Source of the DNA: Aliterella sp. RAGGC_92
GTDB taxonomy: Bacteria > Cyanobacteriota > Cyanobacteriia > Cyanobacteriales > Chroococcidiopsidaceae
Assembly: GCA_030826005.1 (NCBI GenBank)
Contig: JAPJOW010000073.1
Coordinates: forward strand, 1 to 17,799
Reading direction: 5' to 3'
Length of the DNA: 17,799 bases
The position numbers were made by a program, and so were the translations under genes. Under the pieces are notes generated by a model that was not told the DNA's origin, did no database searches, and saw only the letters and a list, made by a program, of their open reading frames with translations. Of the stretch, positions 1 through 7,781 are shown piece by piece. The first letter of the stretch is position 1; the number at the start of each line of letters is the position of its first letter.

Positions 1-348
1 TTCTAACGCGCCACGAATAATTACTTCTCTAAGCACTGATACTATAGATACTTCCACTGCTACTCCTATAGAAATACGTTGCTCTTGCAAGTAAATAATT
101 AGCAGGCGAAAAATCTCAACTAAAATCAAAATAAATAAAATATCAGAAGTTACGCTTTGAAAGTCGATAGCGATAAGTAGAGATTGAAATAAATCTACTA
201 GCCGAATAGCCATAACCAGAAATAGTCCAATTGCTAAAGTTACGACGATTAGATTTTGGACTAATTCTAAATTTTGGACGATTTGCTCTTTTGTGAACCA
301 TTCGCGCCAAAAATTAGGGCGATCGCTTTTTCGCTCGTCTTTTTGCAT
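1..348 (-). CDS. PsiE-like membrane protein (3' end cut by window edge)
   Basis: An open frame reads leftwards from ATG at 348 without a stop to base 1 (116 codons seen), so the C-terminus lies outside the window. The N-terminus is charged and hydrophilic (MQKDERKSDRPNFWREWF). Two hydrophobic segments follow, at about residues 24-50 and 58-80. The stretch EVSIVSVLREVIIRGALE then appears just before the edge. This layout resembles the phosphate-starvation-inducible PsiE family (PF06146), small inner-membrane proteins of unknown biochemical role; the family call is by recognition of the pattern, not a search. The gene lies 71 bp downstream of clpB on the same strand, separated by a strong hairpin. 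No Shine-Dalgarno sequence is obvious before the ATG, and regulation by phosphate cannot be judged here. Confidence 0.7.
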   Translation of the reverse strand, partial: MQKDERKSDRPNFWREWFTKEQIVQNLELVQNLIVVTLAIGLFLVMAIRLVDLFQSLLIAIDFQSVTSDILFILILVEIFRLLIIYLQEQRISIGVAVEVSIVSVLREVIIRGALE

Positions 349-379
349 AATATAGGTATCTAGCTCTAAAGTTTTAAGC

Positions 380-409
380 GTCGGGGAATGTAACTAGACA
401 CTCCCCAAC
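380..409 (-). terminator. Hairpin after clpB, probable terminator
   Basis: Twelve-base arms (GTCGGGGAATGT at 380-391 and ACACTCCCCAAC at 398-409) pair with two G-U wobbles in the minus-strand RNA around a 6-nt loop. The hairpin starts 10 bp beyond the clpB stop codon and precedes the psiE-like gene. A clean U-tract is missing, so it could be an attenuating or RNA-stabilising hairpin rather than a full terminator. Confidence 0.5.
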
Positions 410-419
410 ACTCATGATT

Positions 420-3038
420 TTACTCAGCTATAACTAATTCCGATGGCAAGCGCTTAAAGGCAATCCGTTCGTTTTCAACATCCACAAAAACGGTATCGCC
501 GTCGTGAAACTCGCCGCGTAAAACGGCTTTAGCAATTTGAGTTTCTAACTCTTTTTGAATTGCCCTCTTGAGCGGACGCGCACCAAATACGGGATCGTAG
601 CCTACCTCTGCTAAAAAGTCTAAAGCAGAATCAGAGAGTTTGAGCGAGATTTTGCGATCGCTTAACCGTTCTGCTAGTCTCACTACTTGCAACTGGACAA
701 TTTGCCGCAACTCTTGTTTTTGCAAAGCGTGGAAGATGATTGTTTCATCAATCCGGTTAAGAAATTCAGGACGGAAACTAGCGCGCATTGTCTCCATTAC
801 CCGCCGATACATTTCATCGTAGCGAGAATCATCTCCGGCTAAATCGAGAATGTATTGCGAACCGATATTGCTAGTCATGATGATGATGGAGTTTTTGAAG
901 TCCACCGTATGACCTTGAGCATCAGTAACGCGCCCATCGTCGAGAATTTGCAGCATGATGTTAAATACATCGGGGTGCGCTTTTTCGATTTCGTCAAACA
1001 AAATTACAGCATAAGGACGGCGGCGGAGCGCTTCAGTTAGTTGTCCCCCTTCGTCGTAACCTACATACCCTGGAGGCGCACCAATGAGCCGAGAAACGGC
1101 GTGTTTCTCCATGTATTCCGACATATCAATGCGAACTAACGCTTCTTCAGTGTCAAATAAGTAGGCAGCTAAAGCTTTGGCAAGTTCTGTTTTACCGACA
1201 CCTGTAGGCCCAAGGAAGATAAAACTAGCCGTAGGACGGTTAGGATCGGCTAGTCCCGCGCGCGATCGCTGAATGGCATCCGCAACGGCGGTAACGGCTT
1301 CGTCTTGACCGATCACGCGGTTATGCAACTCGTCTTCTAAGTGCAGTAATTTATCTTTTTCCGATTCCACTAACTTGCTAATCGGTATCCCCGTCCACTT
1401 AGAAATAACTTCGGCGATGTCGGACTCGGTTACTTCTTCGCGTAGCAAAGATTGACCGCTTGTTTGCGCTTGGCTAAGTTGGGTTTCCGCTTCCTTCAAC
1501 TGCTTTTGCAACTCGGTTAATTTGCCGTATTTTAGCTCGGCGGCTTTGTTGAGATCGTAGTCTCTCTCGGCTTGCTGAATTTCGACATTGACGCGATCGC
1601 TATCTTCTTTAATTTTCTGAATTTTAGCAATTACATCTTTCTCCGATTGCCATTGAGCGCTCATCGCTCTTTGATTTTCTTTGAGATCGGCAAGTTCTTT
1701 TTCAATTCTTTCTAGCCTTTCTTTAGAAGCCGCGCTAGTTTCTTTTTGCAGCGATAACCGTTCCATTTCTAGCTGAAGAATTTTGCGATCGATTTCGTCC
1801 AATTCTTCCGGCTTAGACGTAATTTCCATTTTCAGCTTGGCGGCGGCTTCGTCAACTAGATCGATGGCTTTATCAGGTAAAAAGCGATCGCTTATATAAC
1901 GATTAGATAGCGTAGCTGCGGCTACTAAAGCACTATCGGAGATTTTCACCCCATGATGAACTTCATAGCGCTCTTTCAATCCGCGCAAAATTGAGACGGT
2001 ATCTTCAACATTTGGCTGTTCAATATACACCTGTTGAAAGCGTCTTTCTAATGCCGCATCTTTTTCAATATACTTGCGGTACTCGTCTAGAGTTGTTGCG
2101 CCAATACACCGCAATTCTCCCCGCGCCAGCATAGGTTTAAGCAAGTTTCCGGCATCCATAGCGCCTTGAGTTGCACCCGCACCAACAACAGTATGAATTT
2201 CGTCAATAAATAGAATAATATTGCCGCGCGAGCTAGTAACTTCTTTAAGGACAGCCTTTAACCGTTCCTCAAATTCTCCCCGAAATTTAGCACCCGCAAT
2301 CAACGAACCCATATCTAAACTAATGAGTTTGCGATCTTTAAGCGATTGAGGGACATCCCCGGCGACAATTCTTTGCGCTAGTCCTTCAGCGATCGCCGTT
2401 TTACCTACACCCGGTTCGCCAATTAGTACGGGGTTATTTTTGGTACGGCGCGACAAAATTTGAATAGTGCGGCGAATTTCCTCATCGCGTCCAATTACGG
2501 GGTCAAGTTTGCCTTGTTTTGCAGCTTCTGTTAAATCGCGTCCGTATTTTTCCAGTGCTTCGTATTTGCCTTCTGGACTTTGATCGGTCACTTTTTGACT
2601 CCCACGAATTTCTTTAATAATGTTTTTGAGCTTGGTTTCATCAATGCCAAATTCTCTAATTAAGTTTTTGCCAAAGCGATCGTCTTTGGCGTAACCCAAT
2701 ATTAGATGTTCTACAGAGATAAATTCATCGCCAAATTCTTTACGGTAAGCATCAGCGCGATCTAAGAGCGTATCTAGGCTGCGCCCTACATAGACATTCT
2801 CGCTACTTGATACTTTCGGCTGCTTTTGAATAAATCGGTCAGTGCGATCGCGCAGTTTTTGGATACTTACTCCCGCTTTCGTCCAAATACTGTTAGCTAA
2901 ACCGTCTTGCTCTAAAAGAGCCTTCATTAAGTGTTCGGTTTCGATCTGCTGTTGGCTATTAGCTTTAACTATATCGGGAGTATGGGCGATCGCTTCCCAG
3001 GATTTTTCTGTAAATTGGTTGGGATTTGTTGGTTGCAT
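420..3038 (-). CDS. clpB: ATP-dependent disaggregase ClpB (ClpB1 type)
   Basis: The 872-residue product has the full Hsp100 layout. A Clp N-domain covers about 1-145. NBD1 has Walker A GEPGVGKT at 207-214 and Walker B LFIDE at 276-280. The coiled-coil M-domain lies at about 405-530. NBD2 has Walker A GPTGVGKT at 610-617 and Walker B ILFDE at 679-683. Pore-loop motifs KFRGE (251-255) and GYVGYDEGG (657-665) are present. The M-domain, which docks DnaK, together with the length separates ClpB from ClpC/ClpA. The N-terminus MQPTNPNQFTEKSWEAIAHT matches my memory of heat-inducible cyanobacterial ClpB1 rather than ClpB2. ClpB threads aggregated proteins through its hexamer with DnaK/DnaJ/GrpE in the cytosol. 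The gene starts at ATG. I find no CIRCE operator upstream, so HrcA control is not supported. The gene also carries a candidate internal start at codon 150. Confidence 0.97.
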   Translation of the reverse strand: MQPTNPNQFTEKSWEAIAHTPDIVKANSQQQIETEHLMKALLEQDGLANSIWTKAGVSIQKLRDRTDRFIQKQPKVSSSENVYVGRSLDTLLDRADAYRKEFGDEFISVEHLILGYAKDDRFGKNLIREFGIDETKLKNIIKEIRGSQKVTDQSPEGKYEALEKYGRDLTEAAKQGKLDPVIGRDEEIRRTIQILSRRTKNNPVLIGEPGVGKTAIAEGLAQRIVAGDVPQSLKDRKLISLDMGSLIAGAKFRGEFEERLKAVLKEVTSSRGNIILFIDEIHTVVGAGATQGAMDAGNLLKPMLARGELRCIGATTLDEYRKYIEKDAALERRFQQVYIEQPNVEDTVSILRGLKERYEVHHGVKISDSALVAAATLSNRYISDRFLPDKAIDLVDEAAAKLKMEITSKPEELDEIDRKILQLEMERLSLQKETSAASKERLERIEKELADLKENQRAMSAQWQSEKDVIAKIQKIKEDSDRVNVEIQQAERDYDLNKAAELKYGKLTELQKQLKEAETQLSQAQTSGQSLLREEVTESDIAEVISKWTGIPISKLVESEKDKLLHLEDELHNRVIGQDEAVTAVADAIQRSRAGLADPNRPTASFIFLGPTGVGKTELAKALAAYLFDTEEALVRIDMSEYMEKHAVSRLIGAPPGYVGYDEGGQLTEALRRRPYAVILFDEIEKAHPDVFNIMLQILDDGRVTDAQGHTVDFKNSIIIMTSNIGSQYILDLAGDDSRYDEMYRRVMETMRASFRPEFLNRIDETIIFHALQKQELRQIVQLQVVRLAERLSDRKISLKLSDSALDFLAEVGYDPVFGARPLKRAIQKELETQIAKAVLRGEFHDGDTVFVDVENERIAFKRLPSELVIAE
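2589..2603 (-). promoter_or_regulatory. Candidate internal start of a short ClpB form
   Basis: Codon 150 of clpB is GTG (minus strand, 2591-2589). It is preceded after a 7-nt spacer by GGGAG (2603-2599), a good Shine-Dalgarno match at ideal distance. It sits just after the N-domain, where other ClpB genes are known to start a second, roughly 79-80 kDa form lacking that domain. Sequence and position are seen directly; use of the site is inferred. Confidence 0.6.
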
Positions 3039-3161
3039 AGTCTTTATGAAACCGCCTTAAGCATAGATAGTTCTTTATATGCTCATTGTAGGAACAGATA
3101 AACTTTTGGTAGATCGGACTTCGCCCATTATTTAAGGCGTATTTCCCCCCAAAGAATGTTT
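3039..3161. other. clpB upstream region with distant inverted repeat
   Basis: This 123-bp spacer should hold the clpB promoter and the 3' end of the Uma2 transcript. A TATAAA-like hexamer occurs on the minus strand (within GCATATAAAG, about 3078-3069), but no convincing -35 partner is visible. Octamers CGCCTTAA (3053-3060) and TTAAGGCG (3132-3139) form an inverted repeat separated by 71 bp. No CIRCE-like inverted repeat is present. Confidence 0.35.
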
Positions 3162-3854
3162 CTAGGCGTCGGGATCGATGCCCAATGCGCGTAACTTTGC
3201 TTCTAGTGCTTTTGCTCTTTGTTCGGCAGTTTCCGCCCGTTGTTGGGCTTCTAAGGCTTGTAGTTCGGCGATTTCTCTTTGTTGTTCCAACTCTACATAA
3301 GTTGCAAAAGGTCGCCCGTCTGGTCGATAAATCTGCATAGTTTGTGGAGTAAGTTCAAATCTCACCCCTAAACGCGGACTTACCCAACTTGCGGTTTGTT
3401 CAACTACAGTTAAGCGTCCTTCCCGCCTCAGCCAGATACTTAAATCGTTTTTATCTGGGTCGTATAAATAATATTCTTCTACACCATAGACTTCATAAAA
3501 CTCTAGCTTTTTCGCCATCTCCGTTAGAGTATTACCTGGCGAAAGGATTTCAAATACTACCTGTGGTGGAATATTGTCTTCTTTCCATTGCTGATAAGAC
3601 CCTCTGTAACCTTTAGGTCGTCCAAAAGCTACCATCGTATCAGGAGCAACTCTCAGCTTATTGTTGCCTTCCACTGGATACCAAAGCAGATCCCCCGCTA
3701 CAAATACATTGGGGTCATCTTTAAATAGAGCGTCTAGTCCCCCTTTTATGGTTACTATCCACTCAAACTGCTTGGTATTGTCCGACATTGGCTGTCCGTC
3801 ACTATCTGGGTAAATAATATCTTGGTCGTTGCTTAAATTTACTGCGGCAGTCAT
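3162..3854 (-). CDS. Uma2 family (DUF820) putative endonuclease
   Basis: The 230-residue protein has the Uma2/DUF820 fold signature (PF05685, PD-(D/E)XK superfamily). It shows APDTMVAFG with the acidic PD at 71-72, VVFEILSPGNT with E102, a nearby K116, and YEVYGVEEYYLYDPDKNDL at about 120-138. Residues 187-225 form a charged, Q/E/A-rich coiled coil, a common tail in the cyanobacterial members. The family is strongly expanded in cyanobacteria. Its catalytic core is nuclease-like, but the biological substrate is not established. The start ATG at 3854 has a GGAAG-like ribosome site just upstream. The gene stands alone, divergent from the Trp-rich gene across 102 bp. Nothing indicates truncation. 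Confidence 0.88.
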   Translation of the reverse strand: MTAAVNLSNDQDIIYPDSDGQPMSDNTKQFEWIVTIKGGLDALFKDDPNVFVAGDLLWYPVEGNNKLRVAPDTMVAFGRPKGYRGSYQQWKEDNIPPQVVFEILSPGNTLTEMAKKLEFYEVYGVEEYYLYDPDKNDLSIWLRREGRLTVVEQTASWVSPRLGVRFELTPQTMQIYRPDGRPFATYVELEQQREIAELQALEAQQRAETAEQRAKALEAKLRALGIDPDA

Positions 3855-3956
3855 AGCATCTTCCAGTCAATATATAAAGTAGCGCTCTCTTTTATTGTAT
3901 AGACCTTGCATTTGCAGGCACGTCTAATGTTTATAGCGCTAAATAACTTTTAAATC

Positions 3957-4211
3957 ATGCAGAAAAAACAAAAATTTCCTTATCTAGTTGGTTCTAAATG
4001 GACAGCACAGCAAAAAGTAGACGGTTGGCGGCATTTTCAAGTTGTTAATCGCAAAAATGAAGGTAAATGGGTTTTTGCGGAAATGGTCGCCGCTTGCGAT
4101 CCGCTTGTCCGTTTCTGGATCAATGCTAAATTGCTTAAAAATGCTTCTCAATGGCAAGCTGGTTGGCAATCTTTACAGGAGATTGAAGACATTGAAGACG
4201 ATGTTTCCTAG
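3957..4211 (+). CDS. Small Trp-rich protein (TIGR02450 type)
   Basis: An 84-residue soluble protein with six tryptophans (15, 24, 38, 54, 66, 70). The spacing LVGSKWTAQQKVDGWRHFQV, then KWVFAEMVAACDP, then ASQWQAGWQSL matches the pattern of the TIGR02450 tryptophan-rich conserved hypothetical family of cyanobacteria and marine proteobacteria. No biochemical function is known for it. The C-terminus is acidic (EIEDIEDDVS). The start ATG is the first codon of the conserved region; no strong Shine-Dalgarno sequence is visible. An overlapping + frame at 4042-4248 and an antisense frame lack family features and are taken as shadows. The gene is monocistronic, followed by a weak hairpin and the chlL leader region. 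Confidence 0.82.
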   Translation: MQKKQKFPYLVGSKWTAQQKVDGWRHFQVVNRKNEGKWVFAEMVAACDPLVRFWINAKLLKNASQWQAGWQSLQEIEDIEDDVS

Positions 4212-4218
4212 AAATACA

Positions 4219-4246
4219 GCCTATTTAGGCAAAATTTATTATTTTT
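4219..4246 (+). terminator. Weak hairpin with T-rich tail after Trp-rich gene
   Basis: GCCTA (4219-4223) and TAGGC (4226-4230) face each other, followed by an A/T-rich run ending in TTTTT (4242-4246). The stem is short and the tail is interrupted by A residues, so this is a poor intrinsic terminator at best. Its position 7 bp after the stop codon favours a role. Confidence 0.3.
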
Positions 4247-4658
4247 AACATAAGGCGCTGACTTGCCTCTCATATTGTTTTCTTGGTAGCTGCAAACTCT
4301 AGTCAAAACTATCTATTCTCCAAGCAAACATCTCTTACAGGCTGTTTACAATGGCTTCAGCTTCCGTTGACAATATTTTGTTGGGTTGTGTCCCTGCGTT
4401 TTAGCTCTCTTTCTTACCACCTTCTACGGTTTAAAGATTTTTGTTTTTTGTTACTAATTTTATAAAATTTAAGAGTTAAACAACCTCATAAAGCTTTTTT
4501 AGAAGCTGAGACAAGGTTTTGGGCTTTTAACAAGGGCTGTATTTCAAAATAAAGCTCTAAATTCTATTTAAACCTATACTTATCTTGCGACCCCCTTTCT
4601 TTTACGCTGGAGTTGAACAATAATTCAATCAAAGACCGAAAAAATAAAAAACAACCAA

Positions 4659-4685
4659 GCTAGTAGATTGATTTTTTTAACTAGC
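4659..4685 (+). promoter_or_regulatory. Inverted repeat in the chlL leader
   Basis: GCTAGT (4659-4664) and ACTAGC (4680-4685) are perfect inverted repeats separated by a T-rich 15-bp spacer, ending 18 bp before the chlL ribosome site. It could be an RNA hairpin in the leader or an operator half-site pair. The symmetry is seen directly; the role is unknown. Confidence 0.3.
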
Positions 4686-4719
4686 AGTTCGATAAATAAC
4701 GATAGGAGTCAAAAATAAA

Positions 4720-5583
4720 GTGAAACTTGCAGTTTACGGAAAAGGTGGCATCGGCAAATCTACAACTAGCTGTAACATCTCTGTTGCCTTAGCCAAGCGT
4801 GGCAAGAAAGTATTGCAAATCGGCTGCGACCCCAAGCACGACAGCACTTTTACTCTGACTGGGTTTTTAATTCCCACCATTATCGATACGCTTCAAGAAA
4901 AAGATTATCACTATGAAGATGTTTGGGCAGAAGATGTCATTTATAAAGGCTACGGCGGTGTAGATTGCGTAGAAGCTGGCGGGCCTCCGGCGGGTGCTGG
5001 CTGCGGCGGCTATGTAGTTGGCGAAACCGTAAAATTGCTCAAAGAACTCAACGCTTTTGATGAGTACGATGTCATCTTGTTTGATGTATTGGGTGACGTG
5101 GTATGTGGTGGTTTTGCCGCACCTTTAAACTACGCTGACTATTGCCTAATCGTTACTGATAATGGTTTTGATGCTTTATTTGCCGCCAACCGCATCGCCG
5201 CTTCGGTAAGAGAAAAAGCGCGGACTCATCCCTTGCGCCTAGCGGGACTAATTGGCAACCGGACTGCTAAACGCGATTTAATTGAAAAGTATGTAGAAGC
5301 CGTACCAATGCCTGTATTGGAAGTATTACCTTTAATTGAAGACATCCGCGTATCTCGCGTTAAGGGTAAAACTTTGTTTGAAATGGCAGAAACCGATCCT
5401 TCGCTAAACTATGTTTGCGATTACTACCTCAGTATTGCCGATCAAATTTTGGCACGTCCTGAAGGCGTTGTACCAAACGATGCACCCGATCGCGAATTGT
5501 TCTCTTTGCTGTCTGATTTCTACCTCAATCCCACAACTCCCGCCGCCAATCAAGAAGAAAAACTAGATTTGATGATGGTTTAA
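4720..5583 (+). CDS. chlL: Light-independent protochlorophyllide reductase, iron protein ChlL
   Basis: ChlL is the NifH-like homodimer of dark-operative protochlorophyllide reductase. It hydrolyses ATP and passes ferredoxin-derived electrons to ChlN-ChlB, which reduce ring D of protochlorophyllide. The 287-residue product has P-loop YGKGGIGKST at 6-15. The two cysteines that bind the bridging [4Fe-4S] cluster are C95 (in GAGCGG) and C129 (in DVVCGG). The Switch motif DVLGD lies at 122-126. Length and the start MKLAVYGKGG are standard. The start codon is GTG, supported by AGGAG 11 nt upstream and by the position of the P-loop. It is first in a chlL-DUF5331-chlN operon, and chlB is not in the window. 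Confidence 0.98.
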   Translation: MKLAVYGKGGIGKSTTSCNISVALAKRGKKVLQIGCDPKHDSTFTLTGFLIPTIIDTLQEKDYHYEDVWAEDVIYKGYGGVDCVEAGGPPAGAGCGGYVVGETVKLLKELNAFDEYDVILFDVLGDVVCGGFAAPLNYADYCLIVTDNGFDALFAANRIAASVREKARTHPLRLAGLIGNRTAKRDLIEKYVEAVPMPVLEVLPLIEDIRVSRVKGKTLFEMAETDPSLNYVCDYYLSIADQILARPEGVVPNDAPDRELFSLLSDFYLNPTTPAANQEEKLDLMMV

Positions 5584-5614
5584 TTGCTCTAGTTTTAAGG
5601 GTGAGGATTGAAAC

Positions 5615-6277
5615 ATGGCTTTTTTTGGCAGCCTAAAAAACTCGCTAAAACAGAAGTGGTTGCAATATTTTCAAACCAATCGCTTCTGGATTAGCTTGCA
5701 TTCTGGCGCAGTTGCGACTCCTGACGGTGGAAAACGCCCTGCGTCTTACCTCATCCTGGGAATAATTAATGCGTTAGAACCCCAGCTTGCAGAGTTGATG
5801 TTACCTTTTTTGAAGCTAAATCCGAATGTCGATGCTTTGATCGAAATATTGGGGTTAAATTTCGATCCCGATTTGATGTTAGGGAATAATTCGGCGACGG
5901 AAGTAAAAGCAGACACGCAACTATTGCAGGTAGATGAGTTGTTAGCGGAAAACCCTGTAACTGACCGCGCCCGTGAATCTGTTGTAATTATTGACAAGAC
6001 AGAAATGGGAGAAGGTTTATCAGTATCCCGCACTACTGGCGCAGAAGCAGAAGCATTTACCGTTACATCTCTAGATGAAATAACCTTTGATGAATCTGAA
6101 GATTTAGATCCTAATAATATAGCGACTTCTTCTGAGGATGATTTTAGCAATGTATTTTTGGCAGTGGGCGATCGCGATAATTTAGAGCTTGAACTTACAA
6201 GCAATAGCGATTTTACTGAAGATGATAGTCACCCTCAAGACAATCAAGATATTTCTGGTCTATTTCCCAATTTTTAA
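5615..6277 (+). CDS. DUF5331 protein between chlL and chlN
   Basis: A 220-residue protein starting at ATG after GAGG, 31 bp beyond the chlL stop. Residues 1-90 are conserved-looking (SLKQKWLQYFQTNRFW, TPDGGKRPASYLILGIINAL, MLPFLKLNPNVDALIEILGL) and match my recollection of DUF5331, a cyanobacterial family often located between chlL and chlN. Residues about 90-220 are poorly structured and strongly acidic, rich in D, E, S and N. No catalytic motif, signal peptide, membrane segment or metal-binding cysteine is visible, and no function is known. The location and shared strand suggest a role linked to dark chlorophyll synthesis, for example assembly or regulation of the reductase; that is inference. 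An antisense frame at 5746-6204 is a shadow. Confidence 0.82.
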   Translation: MAFFGSLKNSLKQKWLQYFQTNRFWISLHSGAVATPDGGKRPASYLILGIINALEPQLAELMLPFLKLNPNVDALIEILGLNFDPDLMLGNNSATEVKADTQLLQVDELLAENPVTDRARESVVIIDKTEMGEGLSVSRTTGAEAEAFTVTSLDEITFDESEDLDPNNIATSSEDDFSNVFLAVGDRDNLELELTSNSDFTEDDSHPQDNQDISGLFPNF

Positions 6278-6374
6278 TCGAGAAATAGAAGCTGTTAGAT
6301 AGATTTTTGCCGCGACCTTAAAAAATACCAATTTTACCTAGTTTTAGAAACCCAAGGGGAGAATAACAAATATT

Positions 6375-7775
6375 ATGACCGTAGCTCAAACCGAAGCGCT
6401 AAACTTTGAATGCGAAACTGGCAACTACCATACTTTTTGCCCGATTAGTTGCGTAGCATGGCTGTACCAAAAAATTGAAGATAGTTTCTTTTTGGTAATT
6501 GGCACAAAAACCTGCGGTTATTTCCTGCAAAATGCTATGGGAGTAATGATTTTTGCCGAACCCCGCTATGCAATGGCGGAATTAGAAGAAGGCGATATTT
6601 CGGCGCAATTAAACGACTACGAAGAATTAAAACGGTTATGTTTGCAAATCAAGCGCGATCGCAATCCTAGCGTAATTGTCTGGATTGGTACTTGCACCAC
6701 CGAAATTATCAAAATGGATTTAGAAGGATTAGCACCCAAATTAGAATCAGAAATTGGTATCCCAATTGTAACGGCTCGTGCTAACGGCTTAGATTATGCT
6801 TTTACTCAAGGGGAAGATACCGTACTTGCAGCTATGGCGGCGCGTTGTCCAGAGAAAGCACCCGTTGTAGAATCGGAGAAAAAAGAACGCAATGCGATCG
6901 CATCTCTCCTCAATTTTGGTAAAAAGAAGGAAGATGTCGCCGCCGATGAGTCGGAATATGTCAACCATACACCATTGGTCTTATTTGGTTCTTTACCCGA
7001 CCCCGTAGTTACACAGCTAACACTAGAACTCAAAAAGCAAGGAATCAAAGTATCGGGATGGCTACCATCTAAGCGTTACACCGAATTACCCGTAATTGAA
7101 GAAGGGTATTATGTCTCTGGTGTCAATCCTTTTCTTAGCCGCACCGCCACAACTTTAATGCGCCGTCGCAAGTGTAAATTAATTGGTTCGCCTTTCCCGA
7201 TTGGCCCCGATGGAACTCGTGCTTGGATTGAAAAAATCTGCTCGGTGCTAGGAATTACCCCCAAAGGTTTAGACGAACGGGAAGCGCAAATATGGGCGAG
7301 TATGGAAGATTATTTGCAGCTAATTCGCGGTAAATCGGTCTTTTTTATGGGCGACAACTTACTCGAAATCTCCTTAGCGCGGTTTTTGGTACGCTGTGGG
7401 ATGACTGTCCCGGAAATTGGCATCCCCTACATGGATAAGCGTTTTCAAGCGGCAGAGTTGACGCTATTAGAGAATACGTGTAAAGAAATGGGCGTACCTT
7501 TACCCAGAATTATCGAGAAACCTGACAATTACAACCAAATTCAGCGCATTCAAGAGACTCATCCAGACCTAGTAATTACAGGGATGGCGCACGCTAATCC
7601 GTTGGAAGCGCGGGGAATCAATACTAAGTGGTCGGTAGAATTTACCTTTGCTCAAATTCACGGCTTTACCAACGCGCGGGATATTTTAGAATTGGTAACT
7701 CGTCCTTTGCGTCGCAACAACAATCTCAAAGATTTGGGTTGGGAAAAGTTAGTTAAGGAAGAAGCTAAAATTTAG
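6375..7775 (+). CDS. chlN: Light-independent protochlorophyllide reductase subunit N
   Basis: ChlN pairs with ChlB to form the NifDK-like catalytic component, where a [4Fe-4S] NB-cluster passes electrons to protochlorophyllide. The 466-residue product retains cysteines C22 (FCPISC), C47 (TKTCGYF) and C107 (IGTCTTE). Their spacing aligns with the three BchN ligands Cys26, Cys51 and Cys112; the fourth ligand, an Asp, comes from ChlB. A charged, lysine- and glutamate-rich segment at about 159-197 looks like a surface insertion. The start ATG follows AAGGGGAG (6354-6361) and matches the usual MTVAQ N-terminus. The gene lies 97 bp after the DUF5331 gene on the same strand. Its last codons and stop form an inverted repeat. 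Confidence 0.98.
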   Translation: MTVAQTEALNFECETGNYHTFCPISCVAWLYQKIEDSFFLVIGTKTCGYFLQNAMGVMIFAEPRYAMAELEEGDISAQLNDYEELKRLCLQIKRDRNPSVIVWIGTCTTEIIKMDLEGLAPKLESEIGIPIVTARANGLDYAFTQGEDTVLAAMAARCPEKAPVVESEKKERNAIASLLNFGKKKEDVAADESEYVNHTPLVLFGSLPDPVVTQLTLELKKQGIKVSGWLPSKRYTELPVIEEGYYVSGVNPFLSRTATTLMRRRKCKLIGSPFPIGPDGTRAWIEKICSVLGITPKGLDEREAQIWASMEDYLQLIRGKSVFFMGDNLLEISLARFLVRCGMTVPEIGIPYMDKRFQAAELTLLENTCKEMGVPLPRIIEKPDNYNQIQRIQETHPDLVITGMAHANPLEARGINTKWSVEFTFAQIHGFTNARDILELVTRPLRRNNNLKDLGWEKLVKEEAKI

Positions 7776-7781
7776 CTTCTT
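7759..7781. repeat. Perfect inverted repeat across the chlN stop codon
   Basis: AAGAAGCTAAA (7759-7769) and TTTAGCTTCTT (7771-7781) are perfect reverse complements around a single A. The right arm includes the chlN stop TAG (7773-7775). In the chlN mRNA this would fold into a terminal hairpin protecting or ending the transcript, although no U-tract follows on the + strand. Confidence 0.5.

Larger units (their letters stand above)
4212..4719 (+). other. Long AT-rich spacer and leader upstream of chlL
   Basis: These 508 bp hold no gene I can support. A 60-codon + frame at 4283-4465 has no recognisable features. Near the left end is a weak hairpin-plus-T stretch that may end the Trp-rich transcript. 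TTGACA occurs at 4367-4372 and TATACT at 4575-4580, but neither has a well-spaced partner hexamer, so no promoter is called. I did not find an NtcA-type GTA-N8-TAC site. The right end has an inverted repeat and the chlL ribosome site AGGAG (4704-4708). The length suggests a long 5' leader or upstream regulatory sites. Confidence 0.5.

Noticed and set aside
3039..3161. CIRCE/HrcA operator upstream of clpB
   Set aside because: No TTAGCACTC-N9-GAGTGCTAA-like sequence occurs there.
4283..4465. 60-codon + strand frame in the chlL upstream region
   Set aside because: No ribosome site and no recognisable motif; composition resembles the AT-rich spacer.
5746..6204. 152-codon frame antisense to the DUF5331 gene
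   Set aside because: Ser/Thr-rich shadow of the acidic coding strand with no family resemblance.
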